A DNA stretch of 64,000 bases from Pseudomonadota bacterium (GCA_029563075.1 JAKQTN010000067.1:1-64000); one strand, 5' to 3'. Counted from the first letter of the stretch, positions 1 through 8,554 are shown. Made by a program: numbers and translations. The notes: generated by a model from the letters alone, not told the origin.

Positions 1-140
1 CGCCTGATTACACTTAATATCGCCACGTCGATCACTCCTATTCTCCTGCTCAGGTTGTGAGCAGAATAGTATCGCTACGTGGGTCAAATTTAGATGCATA
101 TTTCTATGCTAGATGGGTCAATATTCGATGCAATTTAACA
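1..140. mobile_element. Right terminus of an IS21-like insertion sequence (partial)
   Basis: Two near-identical copies of TGGGTCAAnnTTnGATGCA lie at 80-98 and 114-132, spaced 34 bp apart. Tandem GGGTCA...GATGC repeats near a terminus are typical of IS21-family ends, where they serve as transposase binding sites. Read inward, the boundary at about 140 begins TGTTAAATTGCATCG, which fits the 5'-TG...CA-3' ends of that family. A short hairpin (CTGCTC/GAGCAG, 46-64) lies just before the repeats. No istA or istB coding is visible because the window starts here. The family call is from motif memory only. Confidence 0.45.
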
Positions 141-331
141 AAGCGATATCTGATTTTTATGATGCACTATTTCATTACATCAATAATCGGGGCATGCTTT
201 TCGGGCAATCCTTTGAAGAGCTCATTTCCGAGAAAGTATCCCTCAAAGCACGCCAATTCAACACGCTCAAGAACACGGGCAATCTTTATAAAGAGGCAAA
301 AGATTATCACCGAGTATCTGACGGTTTCTAA
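141..331 (+). pseudogene. 3' remnant of an unidentified element gene cut by the IS end
   Basis: An open frame runs into this stretch from the IS terminus and stops at 331. The only upstream ATG codons (113 and 128) lie inside the IS repeat, so the natural start appears to have been lost. About 63 residues remain, moderately charged (EELISEKVSLKARQFNTLKN). It ends 2 bp before the helix-turn-helix gene, as expected for the last part of an element operon. I do not recognise the family. It might still be translated from the IS-derived ATG at 128. Confidence 0.4.
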
Positions 332-333
332 AA

Positions 334-672
334 ATGAAAGATAACGACCTGCCTTTGCCGTCTATCCGTTGTCTTTCTAAAGAAGAGGCCGCGTCTTACC
401 TAGGCATAGGTGTGACGCTCCTGTCTGAACTTGATATTCCAACGGTGAAGTTTGGTCGCCGTCTGGTGTATGACAAGGTTGACTTGGATCTTTGGTTAGA
501 GGAATATAAGCAGCGAGGGCGGGCCGGAAAGGAGTTTATATGGCCCGTGAAACCGGAATCTACAAGCGAGACGATTCATCATGTTGGTGGATTAACGCAA
601 CACTCGCAAACGGCAAAAGAGTACGCCAAAGTTCTGGGACTGAAGACCGAGCCGAAGCTGAAGCGTTTCTAG
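334..672 (+). CDS. AlpA/excisionase-type helix-turn-helix protein
   Basis: The product is 112 residues. Residues 13-57 (LSKEEAASYLGIGVTLLSEL ... VKFGRRLVYDKVDLDLWLEE) match the MerR-like 'helix-turn-helix 17' fold of AlpA and phage excisionases, ending in the usual hydrophobic DLDLWL strand. Such proteins bind DNA at element ends or control the integrase. The gene starts 2 bp after the truncated gene, and its last 133 bp overlap the integrase gene in another frame. The C-terminal 50 residues are polar and probably unstructured. The family call is good; whether it acts as excisionase or regulator is not visible. Confidence 0.75.
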   Translation: MKDNDLPLPSIRCLSKEEAASYLGIGVTLLSELDIPTVKFGRRLVYDKVDLDLWLEEYKQRGRAGKEFIWPVKPESTSETIHHVGGLTQHSQTAKEYAKVLGLKTEPKLKRF

Positions 673-1601
673 CTAGAATCAAGCTAGATGCGTATAGGCA
701 AGTGCATTTTGGTGTAAAGCCCCATCGTTCATGGCAAGAAGCTGTTGTTCGGTATCTCGAAGTTAAAGCAACACTCAGAAGTTATCGTGATGTAAAAAGG
801 ATTTGTTTCCATTTACACCCTTACTTAGGCAGGCTGATGCTAAATCAGATTAACGGCGACGTAATTTGGTCAGTGGTTCAAGGTGAGCTTAAGAAGGGAA
901 ATAAAGCTGCAACGGTTAATCGTTATTTAGCGACTATTCGGAATTTATTAAGAACAGCGCGTGACGAATGGCAGTGGCTGGATCATATCCCTAAAATTCG
1001 ATTACTCACGGGTGAAGTAGAACGTGATCGATGGTTAACTAAAGAAGAGGCAGATCGGCTAATCGCTGTATGTCCTCCCCATTTGGCAGCTTTGGTTAAG
1101 TTTGCTTTAGCAACGGGGTGTCGTGCTCGGGAAATTTTAGGTTTGGAATGGAATCGGGTGGATTTAAATCGCCAGACTGCATGGATTAACCAAACTAAGA
1201 ATGGTACACCGAGAGGGGTTCCTTTAAATGCAGGTGCAATATCTGTTCTTCAGGCGCAAGTCGGAAAGCATTCTAGGTATTGTTTTACTTATGCTGGTGA
1301 GTCGATTCGATACAACATTTCGAATAGTGCTTGGCATACAGCATTAGAAAAAGCAGGCTTAGAAGATTTCAGATTCCACGATCTGCGCCACACTTGGGCT
1401 TCTTGGCATCGTCAAGCGGGAACAAGTTGTGATGAACTGAAAGAACTAGGGGGTTGGAAAACGCGTTCTATGGTTGATCGATATGCAAAATTTGCAACGG
1501 AACATTTAGCAAAAGCTGCAAATCGAATTGATCATTTCGGGCAAGATAACGTGATTGAATTGTCACGTTTTGGTCACGTTCACCAAGAAAAAAGGGCTTA
1601 G
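540..1601 (+). CDS. Tyrosine-recombinase integrase of a tRNA-Phe element
   Basis: This 353-residue site-specific recombinase would integrate and excise the element to its left. The catalytic set is visible: Arg195 (ATGCR), a hairpin Lys near 220 (TKNGTPR), His280 and Arg283 (HDLRH), Trp306 in the His/Trp position (GGW), and nucleophile Tyr315 (MVDRY). Residues 65-150 form a SAM-like core-binding domain, and the N-terminus resembles arm-binding domains of island integrases. AAAGGAG about 8 bp upstream supports the ATG at 540, although this places the start deep inside the preceding gene. It stops 25 bp before tRNA-Phe, the usual position for an integrase at its attachment site. No truncation is seen. 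Confidence 0.93.
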   Translation: MARETGIYKRDDSSCWWINATLANGKRVRQSSGTEDRAEAEAFLARIKLDAYRQVHFGVKPHRSWQEAVVRYLEVKATLRSYRDVKRICFHLHPYLGRLMLNQINGDVIWSVVQGELKKGNKAATVNRYLATIRNLLRTARDEWQWLDHIPKIRLLTGEVERDRWLTKEEADRLIAVCPPHLAALVKFALATGCRAREILGLEWNRVDLNRQTAWINQTKNGTPRGVPLNAGAISVLQAQVGKHSRYCFTYAGESIRYNISNSAWHTALEKAGLEDFRFHDLRHTWASWHRQAGTSCDELKELGGWKTRSMVDRYAKFATEHLAKAANRIDHFGQDNVIELSRFGHVHQEKRA

Positions 1602-1702
<101 letters not shown>

Positions 1703-1738
1703 AGCGTGAAATAGTAGATAACTATTTGCAAGTCGCGC

Positions 1739-1744
1739 ATTATA
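1739..1744 (-). promoter_or_regulatory. -10 box of the tRNA-Phe promoter
   Basis: A perfect TATAAT on the minus strand lies about 37 bp upstream of the tRNA 5' end. It is followed by a GC-rich discriminator (GCGCG), common for stable-RNA promoters. No strong -35 box is seen at 17 bp. Confidence 0.55.
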
Positions 1745-1914
1745 GCAAACTTAACCAAATATTGGCATAAGGAGGCACAATTAAATTAAAAACTAAGGTG
1801 GTCAAATCAAAATAATTGCACTATGATGATATTGACAGGTTGGAAATTGTCGCTGGCCATTCATTCACTAAGACCTGGTTTCATCAATCTAATAAAACAA
1901 AGAAGGAGAACTAA

Positions 1915-2415
1915 ATGGGCATGTTTTCATTTATTAAAGAAGCAGGAGAAAAATTATTTGGTATTGGGGAAGCAAAAGCGACTGAAGAAATTGCAAAAAA
2001 AGACCCGACGCCGGTGAACGTGGAGGCAGCCAATAAAGCAGCTGCAAATGCGATTGCCAATTATGTGGCAAAAATGAATTTAACGGCTGATGGCCTGACG
2101 ATTGGTTTTGATGGTGCCTCGGGTACTGTCATTGTGCAAGGCATGGCCGCAGATCAAGCTACCAAAGAGAAAATTTTGTTGTGCTGCGGTAATGTAGCTG
2201 GTGTTGAACACGTACAGGATCAGCTTGGCGTGATTCAAGCAGAGGCTGAGCCACAGTTTTACACGGTGGTGCGTGGAGATACGCTATCAAAAATCGCCAA
2301 AGAATTTTACGGCAATGCCAATGCGTATATGAAAATATTTGAAGCCAATAAGCCTATGTTGAGCCATCCGGACAAAATTTACCCTGGCCAGATGCTGCGT
2401 ATTCCACCACAGTAA
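1915..2415 (+). CDS. kbp: BON-LysM domain protein (Kbp/YgaU-like)
   Basis: The product is 166 residues. A BON domain spans about 50-108 (LTIGFDGASGTVIVQG...) and a LysM domain about 115-165 (YTVVRGDTLSKIAKEFYGNA ... YPGQMLRIP). This is the architecture and roughly the length of E. coli Kbp (YgaU), a soluble potassium-binding stress protein; LysM domains otherwise bind peptidoglycan. No signal peptide is seen, so a cytoplasmic location is likely. AAGGAG lies 7 bp before the ATG. The small lipoprotein gene follows after 21 bp, probably co-transcribed. Family call is firm; potassium binding is known only for the E. coli protein. Confidence 0.9.
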   Translation: MGMFSFIKEAGEKLFGIGEAKATEEIAKKDPTPVNVEAANKAAANAIANYVAKMNLTADGLTIGFDGASGTVIVQGMAADQATKEKILLCCGNVAGVEHVQDQLGVIQAEAEPQFYTVVRGDTLSKIAKEFYGNANAYMKIFEANKPMLSHPDKIYPGQMLRIPPQ

Positions 2416-2436
2416 TTTAAAATTAGGAGAAATGAT

Positions 2437-2727
2437 ATGAGTACATTTTTACGCGCTTTGTTAGTAGGTTTGTTTGCCGCAACTTTTACCGTGGCATGTA
2501 GTAAAAAAACAGAAGAGGCCGCAGACGCAGCCAAAACTGAAATGAGCGAAGCGGTGGATGCGACCAAGGACGCAGCGGCAACTGCTGCAACTGAAGCAAA
2601 AGGCGCTGTGACAGACGCTGCGAAAGATGCGGCGGAGGCTACATCAGAGGCAGTCGCTGAGGCCAAGGAAGAGGCGGTTGATGCTGTGCAAGCAGCAAAA
2701 GATGCTGCAGCCGCCGCCGCAAAATAA
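2437..2727 (+). CDS. Small alanine-rich lipoprotein
   Basis: The product is 96 residues with a lipoprotein signal peptide ([21 protein letters not shown]; lipobox around Cys21). The mature part is an almost pure Ala/Lys/Glu/Asp helix built of irregular 'DAAKDAAEA' 11-residue-like repeats, close in style to LEA-like or YtxH-like helices and to Lpp-type periplasmic helices. A ribosome site (AGGAG) lies 9 bp upstream. It is followed by a strong terminator, so it probably ends the operon begun by the BON-LysM gene. I do not know a specific function; an envelope stress role is a guess from its neighbour. Confidence 0.75.
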   Translation: MSTFLRALLVGLFAATFTVACSKKTEEAADAAKTEMSEAVDATKDAAATAATEAKGAVTDAAKDAAEATSEAVAEAKEEAVDAVQAAKDAAAAAAK

Positions 2728-2747
2728 TTCTTTTTTCCGGCTTAATA

Positions 2748-2778
2748 CCCGTAAAGCCAATCGGTTTTGCGGGTTTTT
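2748..2778 (+). terminator. Rho-independent terminator after the lipoprotein gene
   Basis: CCCGTAAAGCC and GGTTTTGCGGG form an 11-bp stem (two G-U pairs) with loop AATC, followed by TTTTT. It ends only about 17 bp before the cobT start. Confidence 0.88.
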
Positions 2779-2795
2779 CATTTAAAATTGTCAGC

Positions 2796-3836
2796 ATGAT
2801 GAGATATGAGATATTGCCATTGGATGGCGGTTTAAATGCAGTGCTTCAGCAAAAAATTGACCAAAAAACCAAGCCGCTTGGCGCACTTGGCCGACTGGAA
2901 GAAATCGCCCTGAAAGTAGGGCAAATTCAAAACACATTAACACCTCAACTCAGCCAACCAACCATGTTGGTTTTTGCAGGCGATCATGGCATCGCGGAAA
3001 GTGGCGTCAGTCCTTATCCGCAAGCTGTGACTGCACAAATGGTGCACAATTTCCTAGCGGGCGGGGCAGGTATTAACGTATTCGCCAAACAGGGCAACAT
3101 GCAATTGCGAATCGTGGATGCGGGCGTGAATTATCAGTTTGAATCTCATCCGGATTTAACAGATGCCAAAATTAGCATGGGCACATGCAATTTTTTGCAA
3201 GAACCAGCGATGACCATGGCCCAGTGTAAGCAAGCGCTCACTGTTGGCGTGGAGCTTGCTAAAAAAGAGGTTGATGCTGGTTGTAATGTGCTTGGTTTTG
3301 GTGAAATGGGCATCGCCAATACATCATCGGCAAGTTGTCTGATGAGTGTATTGTGCGATTTGTCTTTGGAATCATGTGTAGGCCGCGGCACTGGACTGGA
3401 TGATAATGGGCTGGCCAGAAAGGCAGAGGTTCTTAAACAGGCGATAGCGATACATCAGATTAATGACAAGGATGTATTGGGCGCGCTCGCCACTTTTGGC
3501 GGTTTTGAGATCGCCATGATGACAGGTGCGATGCTAGGCGCGGCTAAACACAAGGCAGTATTATTGGTTGACGGGTTTATTGCCACGGCCGCGCTACTTG
3601 TGGCGAGCAAGTTGCAGCCTAATGTCCTGCAGTATTGCATATTTTCACACTGTTCAGGCGAGGCTGGGCATCGCAAGCTGTTAGATTATTTAGATGCCAA
3701 ACCTTTGTTAGATTTAGGCATGCGGTTAGGCGAAGGTACTGGCGCGGCGTTGGCTTATCCGCTTATTCAAGCGGCAGTTAATTTTTTGAATGACATGGCA
3801 TCATTTGAAAGTGCTAGTGTAAGCGAAAAATGTTAG
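2796..3836 (+). CDS. cobT: Nicotinate-nucleotide-dimethylbenzimidazole phosphoribosyltransferase
   Basis: CobT moves phosphoribose from nicotinate mononucleotide to dimethylbenzimidazole, giving alpha-ribazole phosphate for the B12 lower ligand. The product is 346 residues, normal for the family. Recognisable are [10 protein letters not shown] (26-35), [17 protein letters not shown] (60-76), [15 protein letters not shown] (166-180) and the C-terminal GEGTGAA with the catalytic Glu near 313. It overlaps cobS by 7 bp, and cobC follows, so the three form one operon. A second ATG 3 bp downstream is an alternative start. No cobalamin riboswitch is seen in front. Confidence 0.97.
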   Translation: MMRYEILPLDGGLNAVLQQKIDQKTKPLGALGRLEEIALKVGQIQNTLTPQLSQPTMLVFAGDHGIAESGVSPYPQAVTAQMVHNFLAGGAGINVFAKQGNMQLRIVDAGVNYQFESHPDLTDAKISMGTCNFLQEPAMTMAQCKQALTVGVELAKKEVDAGCNVLGFGEMGIANTSSASCLMSVLCDLSLESCVGRGTGLDDNGLARKAEVLKQAIAIHQINDKDVLGALATFGGFEIAMMTGAMLGAAKHKAVLLVDGFIATAALLVASKLQPNVLQYCIFSHCSGEAGHRKLLDYLDAKPLLDLGMRLGEGTGAALAYPLIQAAVNFLNDMASFESASVSEKC

Positions 3837-4636
3837 CCATTGCTAAAAATGAATGGCGCTTCTTTTTGTTGGCCATCGGTTTTTTAACGCGTATTCCGGT
3901 ATCCAGCATTGCCAATTTTCAAGTGAATGACCTTAATCATGCGGTTAAATATTTTCCGCTGATTGGCATCATTGTCGGTTTGGTTGGCGCCTTTAGTTTT
4001 TATCTAAGCAGTTTTATTTTTCCGCAAACGATAGCTGTATTAATCAGCATGGCCTGCACCATTTATCTGACAGGTGCATTTCATGAAGATGGCTTGGCAG
4101 ATAGTGCCGATGGCTTGGGCGGAGGGTGGGATCGTGAGCAAATACTCACTATCATGCAAGACTCGCGGCTTGGCACTTATGGCGCAGTCGCTCTGTTTTT
4201 AATGCTGTTTGCAAAATTCCAAACACTTGCATTACTACACCCGGCCTTTATTCCATCTGTGCTAATTGCAGGCCATGCGCTCAGTCGTTTATGCGCAGTG
4301 TGGCTGATGGCGACTGCAGAGTACGTTAAACCGGAAGGAAAATCAAAGCCGCTGGCCACCAAAATCAGGCTGGGAGGCCTAGTAGTAGCTAATCTGTTTG
4401 GCTTGTTGCCGGTATTAGCGACGACTGCTTTATTGGTAGTGAGTAATCACTCATATTTGATAGTCGTTGAATATGTGATGATGGCATTTTTGCCTGTGCT
4501 GGCAAGCTGGCTATGGTGGCGTGCCAAGCTATTGAAAAATCTGGGAGGATATACGGGCGATTGTCTAGGAGCCGCGCAACAAATCACGGAATTGGCATTT
4601 TATTTGGGCGTGCTGGCCTGGAGCGTGCAACTTTGA
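3830..4636 (+). CDS. cobS: Adenosylcobinamide-GDP ribazoletransferase (cobalamin synthase)
   Basis: CobS is the integral inner-membrane enzyme joining adenosylcobinamide-GDP with alpha-ribazole (phosphate) to make cobalamin. The 268-residue protein has about six or seven hydrophobic segments and the acidic metal-binding signature [20 protein letters not shown] near residues 84-103, followed by [10 protein letters not shown]. Length is normal. The start ATG overlaps the end of cobT and the stop overlaps the TTG start of cobC, so translation is likely coupled. Confident call. Confidence 0.96.
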   Translation: MLAIAKNEWRFFLLAIGFLTRIPVSSIANFQVNDLNHAVKYFPLIGIIVGLVGAFSFYLSSFIFPQTIAVLISMACTIYLTGAFHEDGLADSADGLGGGWDREQILTIMQDSRLGTYGAVALFLMLFAKFQTLALLHPAFIPSVLIAGHALSRLCAVWLMATAEYVKPEGKSKPLATKIRLGGLVVANLFGLLPVLATTALLVVSNHSYLIVVEYVMMAFLPVLASWLWWRAKLLKNLGGYTGDCLGAAQQITELAFYLGVLAWSVQL

Positions 4637-5199
4637 GGCTTTATCTAATCCGCCATACTTCATTGCAAATTAACTCTGGCATTTGCTACGGGCAGAGCGA
4701 TATAGATGTTGCCGCCAGCTTTGTAGATGAAGTAATCCAACTGAAAACGAAACTTGCTGAGGTGAGTTTTGCTGCCGTCTATACCAGCCCGCTGCAACGC
4801 TGTTCTAAACTTGCGCAAGCACTTAATTTAGGTGAATATATTGAAGACCATCGTTTGCTGGAGCTTAATTTTGGCGATTGGGAAATGAGCGTCTGGGATG
4901 ATATCCCGCGTCATATTTTTGATGGTTGGGCGCACGATTATGCCAACAAAGCACCGCCTAACGGCGAAACGTTCAGTCAGTTACAGCAACGCGGATTGCA
5001 TTTTTTAGAAGAAATTTTGCAACAACACGCTGGTCAGAATGTCGCTGTTGTGACGCATGGAGGCATGATCCGCGCGCTATTGGCGCATGTGCTCAATATG
5101 GAGCTGAAAGGTTTATTCCGCTTTTCGATAGATCACGCCAGCGTGACACAGTTGGATTTTAGTGCAGAAGTACCTAGGATTTGCTTCGTCAATCTCTAG
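4633..5199 (+). CDS. cobC: Alpha-ribazole phosphatase (histidine phosphatase family)
   Basis: This 188-residue protein of the histidine phosphatase superfamily would dephosphorylate alpha-ribazole 5'-phosphate or the cobalamin phosphate. The catalytic LIRHT motif is at the N-terminus, and VVTHGGMIRALL carries the second catalytic His near the C-terminus. The ORF track start is too long; a TTG at 4633 in a TTGA overlap with the cobS stop gives the expected N-terminus RLYLIRHTS, with GGAG about 10 bp upstream. Its end overlaps the convergent S4 gene by 4 bp. Confidence 0.9.
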   Translation: MRLYLIRHTSLQINSGICYGQSDIDVAASFVDEVIQLKTKLAEVSFAAVYTSPLQRCSKLAQALNLGEYIEDHRLLELNFGDWEMSVWDDIPRHIFDGWAHDYANKAPPNGETFSQLQQRGLHFLEEILQQHAGQNVAVVTHGGMIRALLAHVLNMELKGLFRFSIDHASVTQLDFSAEVPRICFVNL

Positions 5200-5399
5200 A
5201 CGACATTAATCGTATTATCAAGGCATTCTACAATTTGCCCTTTGCGGATTTTAGCGGTTTTGCGCAATTCAATGTTGCCATCCACTTTTACAATGCCGTC
5301 CGCCACCATCATCTTGCCCTGACCACCGCTTTGGGCGATACCCACAAGTTTGAGCAAGTTGCAAAGCTCGATAAACTCACCTTTTAATTCAAAATCCAT
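5196..5399 (-). CDS. ybcJ: Small S4-domain RNA-binding protein (YbcJ-like)
   Basis: The product is 67 residues and is almost entirely an S4 RNA-binding domain: a helical start (LCNLLKLVGIAQSGGQGKMM) and the beta turn VKVDGNIELRKTAKIRKGQIV. This length and sequence match the YbcJ family of stand-alone S4 proteins, thought to act on structured RNA or ribosomes. It lies 2 bp downstream of cobU and is probably translated from the same transcript, though a functional link with B12 is not implied by the sequence. Confidence 0.88.
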   Translation of the reverse strand: MDFELKGEFIELCNLLKLVGIAQSGGQGKMMVADGIVKVDGNIELRKTAKIRKGQIVECLDNTINVV

Positions 5400-5401
5400 T
5401 C

Positions 5402-5935
5402 TTAGCCCTTTAATTTGAGTGGCAAGCCAGCGGCAATAAATACCGCTGAATTTGCTATTTCTGCAACAGCCTGGTTTAAGCGGCCTTGTTCGTCCTGAAA
5501 CTGGCGGTTGATTTCACCCAAAGGCACGATGCCCATGCCCACTTCATTGCTGACCAAAATTATAGTTTCAGTAAGTGTGGGTAAAAGCGTTAAAAAAGCC
5601 TCACGTTCCAGTTGCCAGCTAGAATCTCTTGGTGGGCTACAGTCGTCGCATATCCACTGTGCCAGCCATACGGTCAGACAATCGACAATCAAACAATGGT
5701 TTGCCTTGGCCAAGCGGGTAAGGGTTTGCGCGAGGCGATGTGGTTCTTCTACTAACGTCCAACTGGCCGGGCGCCTATCTTTGTGATGCTGCACCCGCGT
5801 TTTAAACTCATCATCAAACACTTGTGCGGTAGCAATATAGGTAACCGGCAAGCCGCTTTCTGTGGCCAGTTTTTCGGCATAGCTGCTTTTGCCGGAGCGC
5901 GCACCGCCTAAAACCAATGTGATGTTATTTGTCAT
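5402..5935 (-). CDS. cobU: Adenosylcobinamide kinase / adenosylcobinamide-phosphate guanylyltransferase
   Basis: CobU phosphorylates adenosylcobinamide and then transfers GMP to give adenosylcobinamide-GDP, the substrate of CobS. The 177-residue protein starts with the P-loop GGARSGKSSYAE (residues 9-20), followed by YIATAQVFDDEF and HHKDRRPASW, where the guanylylated His is expected, and the C-terminal VSNEVGMGIVP and FQDEQGRLNQ motifs. Size is typical. It is convergent with cobTSC and separated from the upstream btuM end by a bidirectional terminator, so it needs its own promoter in that 50-bp gap. Confidence 0.96.
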   Translation of the reverse strand: MTNNITLVLGGARSGKSSYAEKLATESGLPVTYIATAQVFDDEFKTRVQHHKDRRPASWTLVEEPHRLAQTLTRLAKANHCLIVDCLTVWLAQWICDDCSPPRDSSWQLEREAFLTLLPTLTETIILVSNEVGMGIVPLGEINRQFQDEQGRLNQAVAEIANSAVFIAAGLPLKLKG

Positions 5936-5945
5936 ATTTTAATAA

Positions 5946-5974
5946 AAAAGCCGCTTAAATTTTAAGCGGCTTTT
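5946..5974. terminator. Bidirectional terminator between btuM and cobU
   Basis: AAAAGCCGCTTAAA followed by TTTTAAGCGGCTTTT is a near-perfect palindrome of about 14 bp per arm with A and T tracts on the flanks. It should end the btuB-btuM transcript on the minus strand. Confidence 0.85.
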
Positions 5975-5989
5975 ATTGTTGTTAAGACA

Positions 5990-6553
5990 TTAAACTTTCG
6001 ATGTTTGCACAGGATTAATGCTGCGAAACAGTGCAACACTCAACCAGACAATAGCAAAGTACATTGCCGCAAAGCCTATCCAGCTTGGCAAATATTCCCA
6101 GCCATGTTTCATGGATTCAACCAGACCTTGCGCAGGGAAGCGGCCAGAGAACAGATAATAAGTTTGGGTGGAAATCACAAATGCCACAAACGTGGTAAGC
6201 ATGCCCACTACAGCATAAGGAATTAGAGCAAAAGAATCTTGTTTTTTGCTCAACCACAAACCACCCAGCCACATAGCGCCATAACTTGGAATTAACCCCC
6301 AATAGCCATTTGTGAGGCAAAAGCCTTGTGCAGGGTCGAGTGCAGCAGCGCCAAAATCAATGCAGGTTGCCAATACAAAAAATGCCGCAAACCAACCAGC
6401 ACGCTTCAACCACAAGCCGCCCAGCAGAAACAACACCAAACTTGCGTCGGGCAGATTAAAAGGCGTAAGCGTATGGCTACCGCGGGTGAGTAGCATAAAA
6501 AACGCAATACCTGCGGCGATTAATATAGGTTTGGTGATTTGTGACATATTCAT
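5990..6553 (-). CDS. btuM: BtuM-like cobalamin transporter (ECF S-component type)
   Basis: This 187-residue membrane protein has about six hydrophobic segments and sits 39 bp behind the B12 receptor gene under the same riboswitch. Size, six-helix layout, the LPDASLVLFLLGG stretch and a Cys at about position 79 in GFCLTNGYW fit BtuM, a solitary ECF-type S-component shown in Thiobacillus denitrificans to bind and decyanate cobalamin through a Cys near residue 80. I start it at 6553 because GGAG precedes that ATG at good distance; the track start is 10 codons longer. If it is BtuM, it carries the periplasmic corrinoid across the inner membrane without an ABC module. Family call from recall and context. 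Confidence 0.65.
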   Translation of the reverse strand: MNMSQITKPILIAAGIAFFMLLTRGSHTLTPFNLPDASLVLFLLGGLWLKRAGWFAAFFVLATCIDFGAAALDPAQGFCLTNGYWGLIPSYGAMWLGGLWLSKKQDSFALIPYAVVGMLTTFVAFVISTQTYYLFSGRFPAQGLVESMKHGWEYLPSWIGFAAMYFAIVWLSVALFRSINPVQTSKV

Positions 6554-6592
6554 AATTTTCTCCAGCTTCATGGTTGTCATCATAACATTTTT

Positions 6593-8554
6593 TTAAAAAT
6601 CTGCTTTAAAACCTACGCGCCAGGTACGCGCAAAATCCACAGGATAAATCGCATCATCGGCTACTTGGATTGAGTTTTCATGTTCAAAAATATTATTAAC
6701 TGCTGCAAACAACTGTACTTTTTTGTAACGATAACTTACCGCAATATTAGTAGATTCGTAATGACCTTGTTTTTGTGTTGCGTTGTTTGTAAAGTCGTTA
6801 AATGCATAAGTAGATTCGCGCCAAGCGTGACTTAAATTAATATTGCCTGCATCTAAAAACTTATAATTTAGGTTTGCAGTTACTGCGTGTTTAGGTACGC
6901 CCGGTAAATCTTTGTTTTTTACTTCTATTAAAAAAACAGGTACAACTTCTTTGTCCACTATAGCGCGGGTGTAAGTGTAAATCAAACCTGCACTAAGCCT
7001 GTCTGTAAAGCTAATATGATCTTGTATTTCTAGCCCATATTTATGAGATTTATCAATATTGGTGTTTTGGAAAATAATGGGTACTAAATAAATTTCATTA
7101 TCCAAATTCGCGTAAAAAGCGCTTACTTTAAAGCGATTGTTGGGCAGCGTATGGTTTAAGCCCAGATTAAATGTTTTTGAACGCATCGGCTTGATAAAGC
7201 CATTAAATGTCGTAGTAACAACAGGAAATAATGAAAAGTCTTGCGCAAAGAAACGGTCAATATCAGGCGCTTGAAAAGCGCGGTTGTAGTTGGCAAACAC
7301 GCTAGTTTCTGGGTTGATTTGATAATTCGCACCAATATCCCATGCGCTTAGATGTTCGCTGTCATTTAGGCTTTGACCAGCATCAGGGTTAAATTTGTAG
7401 CGCACTTTTTCACCTCTTGCGCCAGCAGAAAGCGTCAAGCCTTCTAGTAGCCAGGTTGGGTGGTATTCTGCGCTGGCAAAATAAGCCTTATTGTCTTTGC
7501 TGGTGATGTTGCTACTGTTTTTTCGGTCGCCTTTATATACCTGAATGCCAGCAATCGCACTTAGCTGATCTCCTATATAACGAACATTTAACTCATTTGC
7601 TTCGTAATCATACTTAAAGGCGCTAAAAAAATTCACGAACTCTGACGTTTTATCTTCTCGAAAATGCGTTGCTGAAACCCGCCATTGCTCGGCAATGTCG
7701 TACTCTGCGCCTACTTGCCACTGGTTTGTATCTAAGGCCTGATGCGTATAGGTTTGGCTAAATGGTCGTTGGGTAACCTGTCTCGGGTTGTCCTTAAATT
7801 CAGCTTCTATTAGCGCGTTGACATAGCGCGTATCATTGCGTGAACTGGTGGCCTGCGCAAAAAGGCGCAAATATTCAGTAGGCTTGATTTTTATTTTTAC
7901 GTTTTGGCTATTGCTGGTAAATTGGTCTTTGTAACCAGTTTCGTCTTTTTTGCTGAAACCGTCATGGCTGTCGTGTGCCAAGTTGGCTGAAATATCAATC
8001 AGTTCGTTGGAAAAACCCGCACTGGCATAATGATTTTTTTGCCCAAAATTTCCCAAAGAGCTAACAATTGTAGCGCCTGTTTTAGCTTTGGTATAAATTT
8101 GAATCGCACCTGCGGTGGCGCCGTCACCATATATTACCGATCCACTGCCTTTGCTAATTTCGATGCGCTCGATATTTCCAAGCGGAATGCCAGCTAAAAG
8201 CTGTGAGGATAAATCGATATTATTCAGGCGCTGTCCGTCCACGGTAATCACCACATTTTGGTGGCCATTTTCGCCGCCATAACCGCGCAAATTGATAGAA
8301 GGTGTTGCTTTGTTGCCAAAATTTGGTAGTAAATTTAGCGATGTTTGCTGTGCTAAATAATCATAGAGCGTGGCTGCGCCTGAAGCTTCAATTTGTTTTG
8401 CAGTATGGATTTCAGATGCATAAGTGGTTTCGGTATCTTTGTGTTCAAAGCGGTTTGCTTTTACTGTAACGTCTTCGAGCTGTATATTTTCAGCCGCAAA
8501 AACAGGTGATGTGAAAGCCAAGCCGATTAGGCTGGCAATGGTAGATTTTTTCAT
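6593..8554 (-). CDS. btuB: TonB-dependent cobalamin receptor (BtuB-like)
   Basis: The 653-residue outer-membrane receptor starts with a signal peptide (MKKSTIASLIGLAFTSPVFA) followed by a TonB-box-like stretch (EDVTVKANRF). A plug domain spans about 40-150 (LNLRGYGG, VITVDGQRLNNIDL, IERIEISKGSGSVIYGDGATAGAIQI), then a beta-barrel ending in an aromatic residue (WRVGFKADF). The cobalamin riboswitch upstream identifies B12 as the likely ligand. It is the first gene of an operon with btuM. A ribosome site (TAGGGA) lies just after a small hairpin. Confidence 0.9.
   Translation of the reverse strand: MKKSTIASLIGLAFTSPVFAAENIQLEDVTVKANRFEHKDTETTYASEIHTAKQIEASGAATLYDYLAQQTSLNLLPNFGNKATPSINLRGYGGENGHQNVVITVDGQRLNNIDLSSQLLAGIPLGNIERIEISKGSGSVIYGDGATAGAIQIYTKAKTGATIVSSLGNFGQKNHYASAGFSNELIDISANLAHDSHDGFSKKDETGYKDQFTSNSQNVKIKIKPTEYLRLFAQATSSRNDTRYVNALIEAEFKDNPRQVTQRPFSQTYTHQALDTNQWQVGAEYDIAEQWRVSATHFREDKTSEFVNFFSAFKYDYEANELNVRYIGDQLSAIAGIQVYKGDRKNSSNITSKDNKAYFASAEYHPTWLLEGLTLSAGARGEKVRYKFNPDAGQSLNDSEHLSAWDIGANYQINPETSVFANYNRAFQAPDIDRFFAQDFSLFPVVTTTFNGFIKPMRSKTFNLGLNHTLPNNRFKVSAFYANLDNEIYLVPIIFQNTNIDKSHKYGLEIQDHISFTDRLSAGLIYTYTRAIVDKEVVPVFLIEVKNKDLPGVPKHAVTANLNYKFLDAGNINLSHAWRESTYAFNDFTNNATQKQGHYESTNIAVSYRYKKVQLFAAVNNIFEHENSIQVADDAIYPVDFARTWRVGFKADF

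Noticed and set aside
1823-2017. 64-aa ORF before the BON-LysM gene
   Set aside because: It overlaps the well-supported BON-LysM gene in another frame and lacks a ribosome site.
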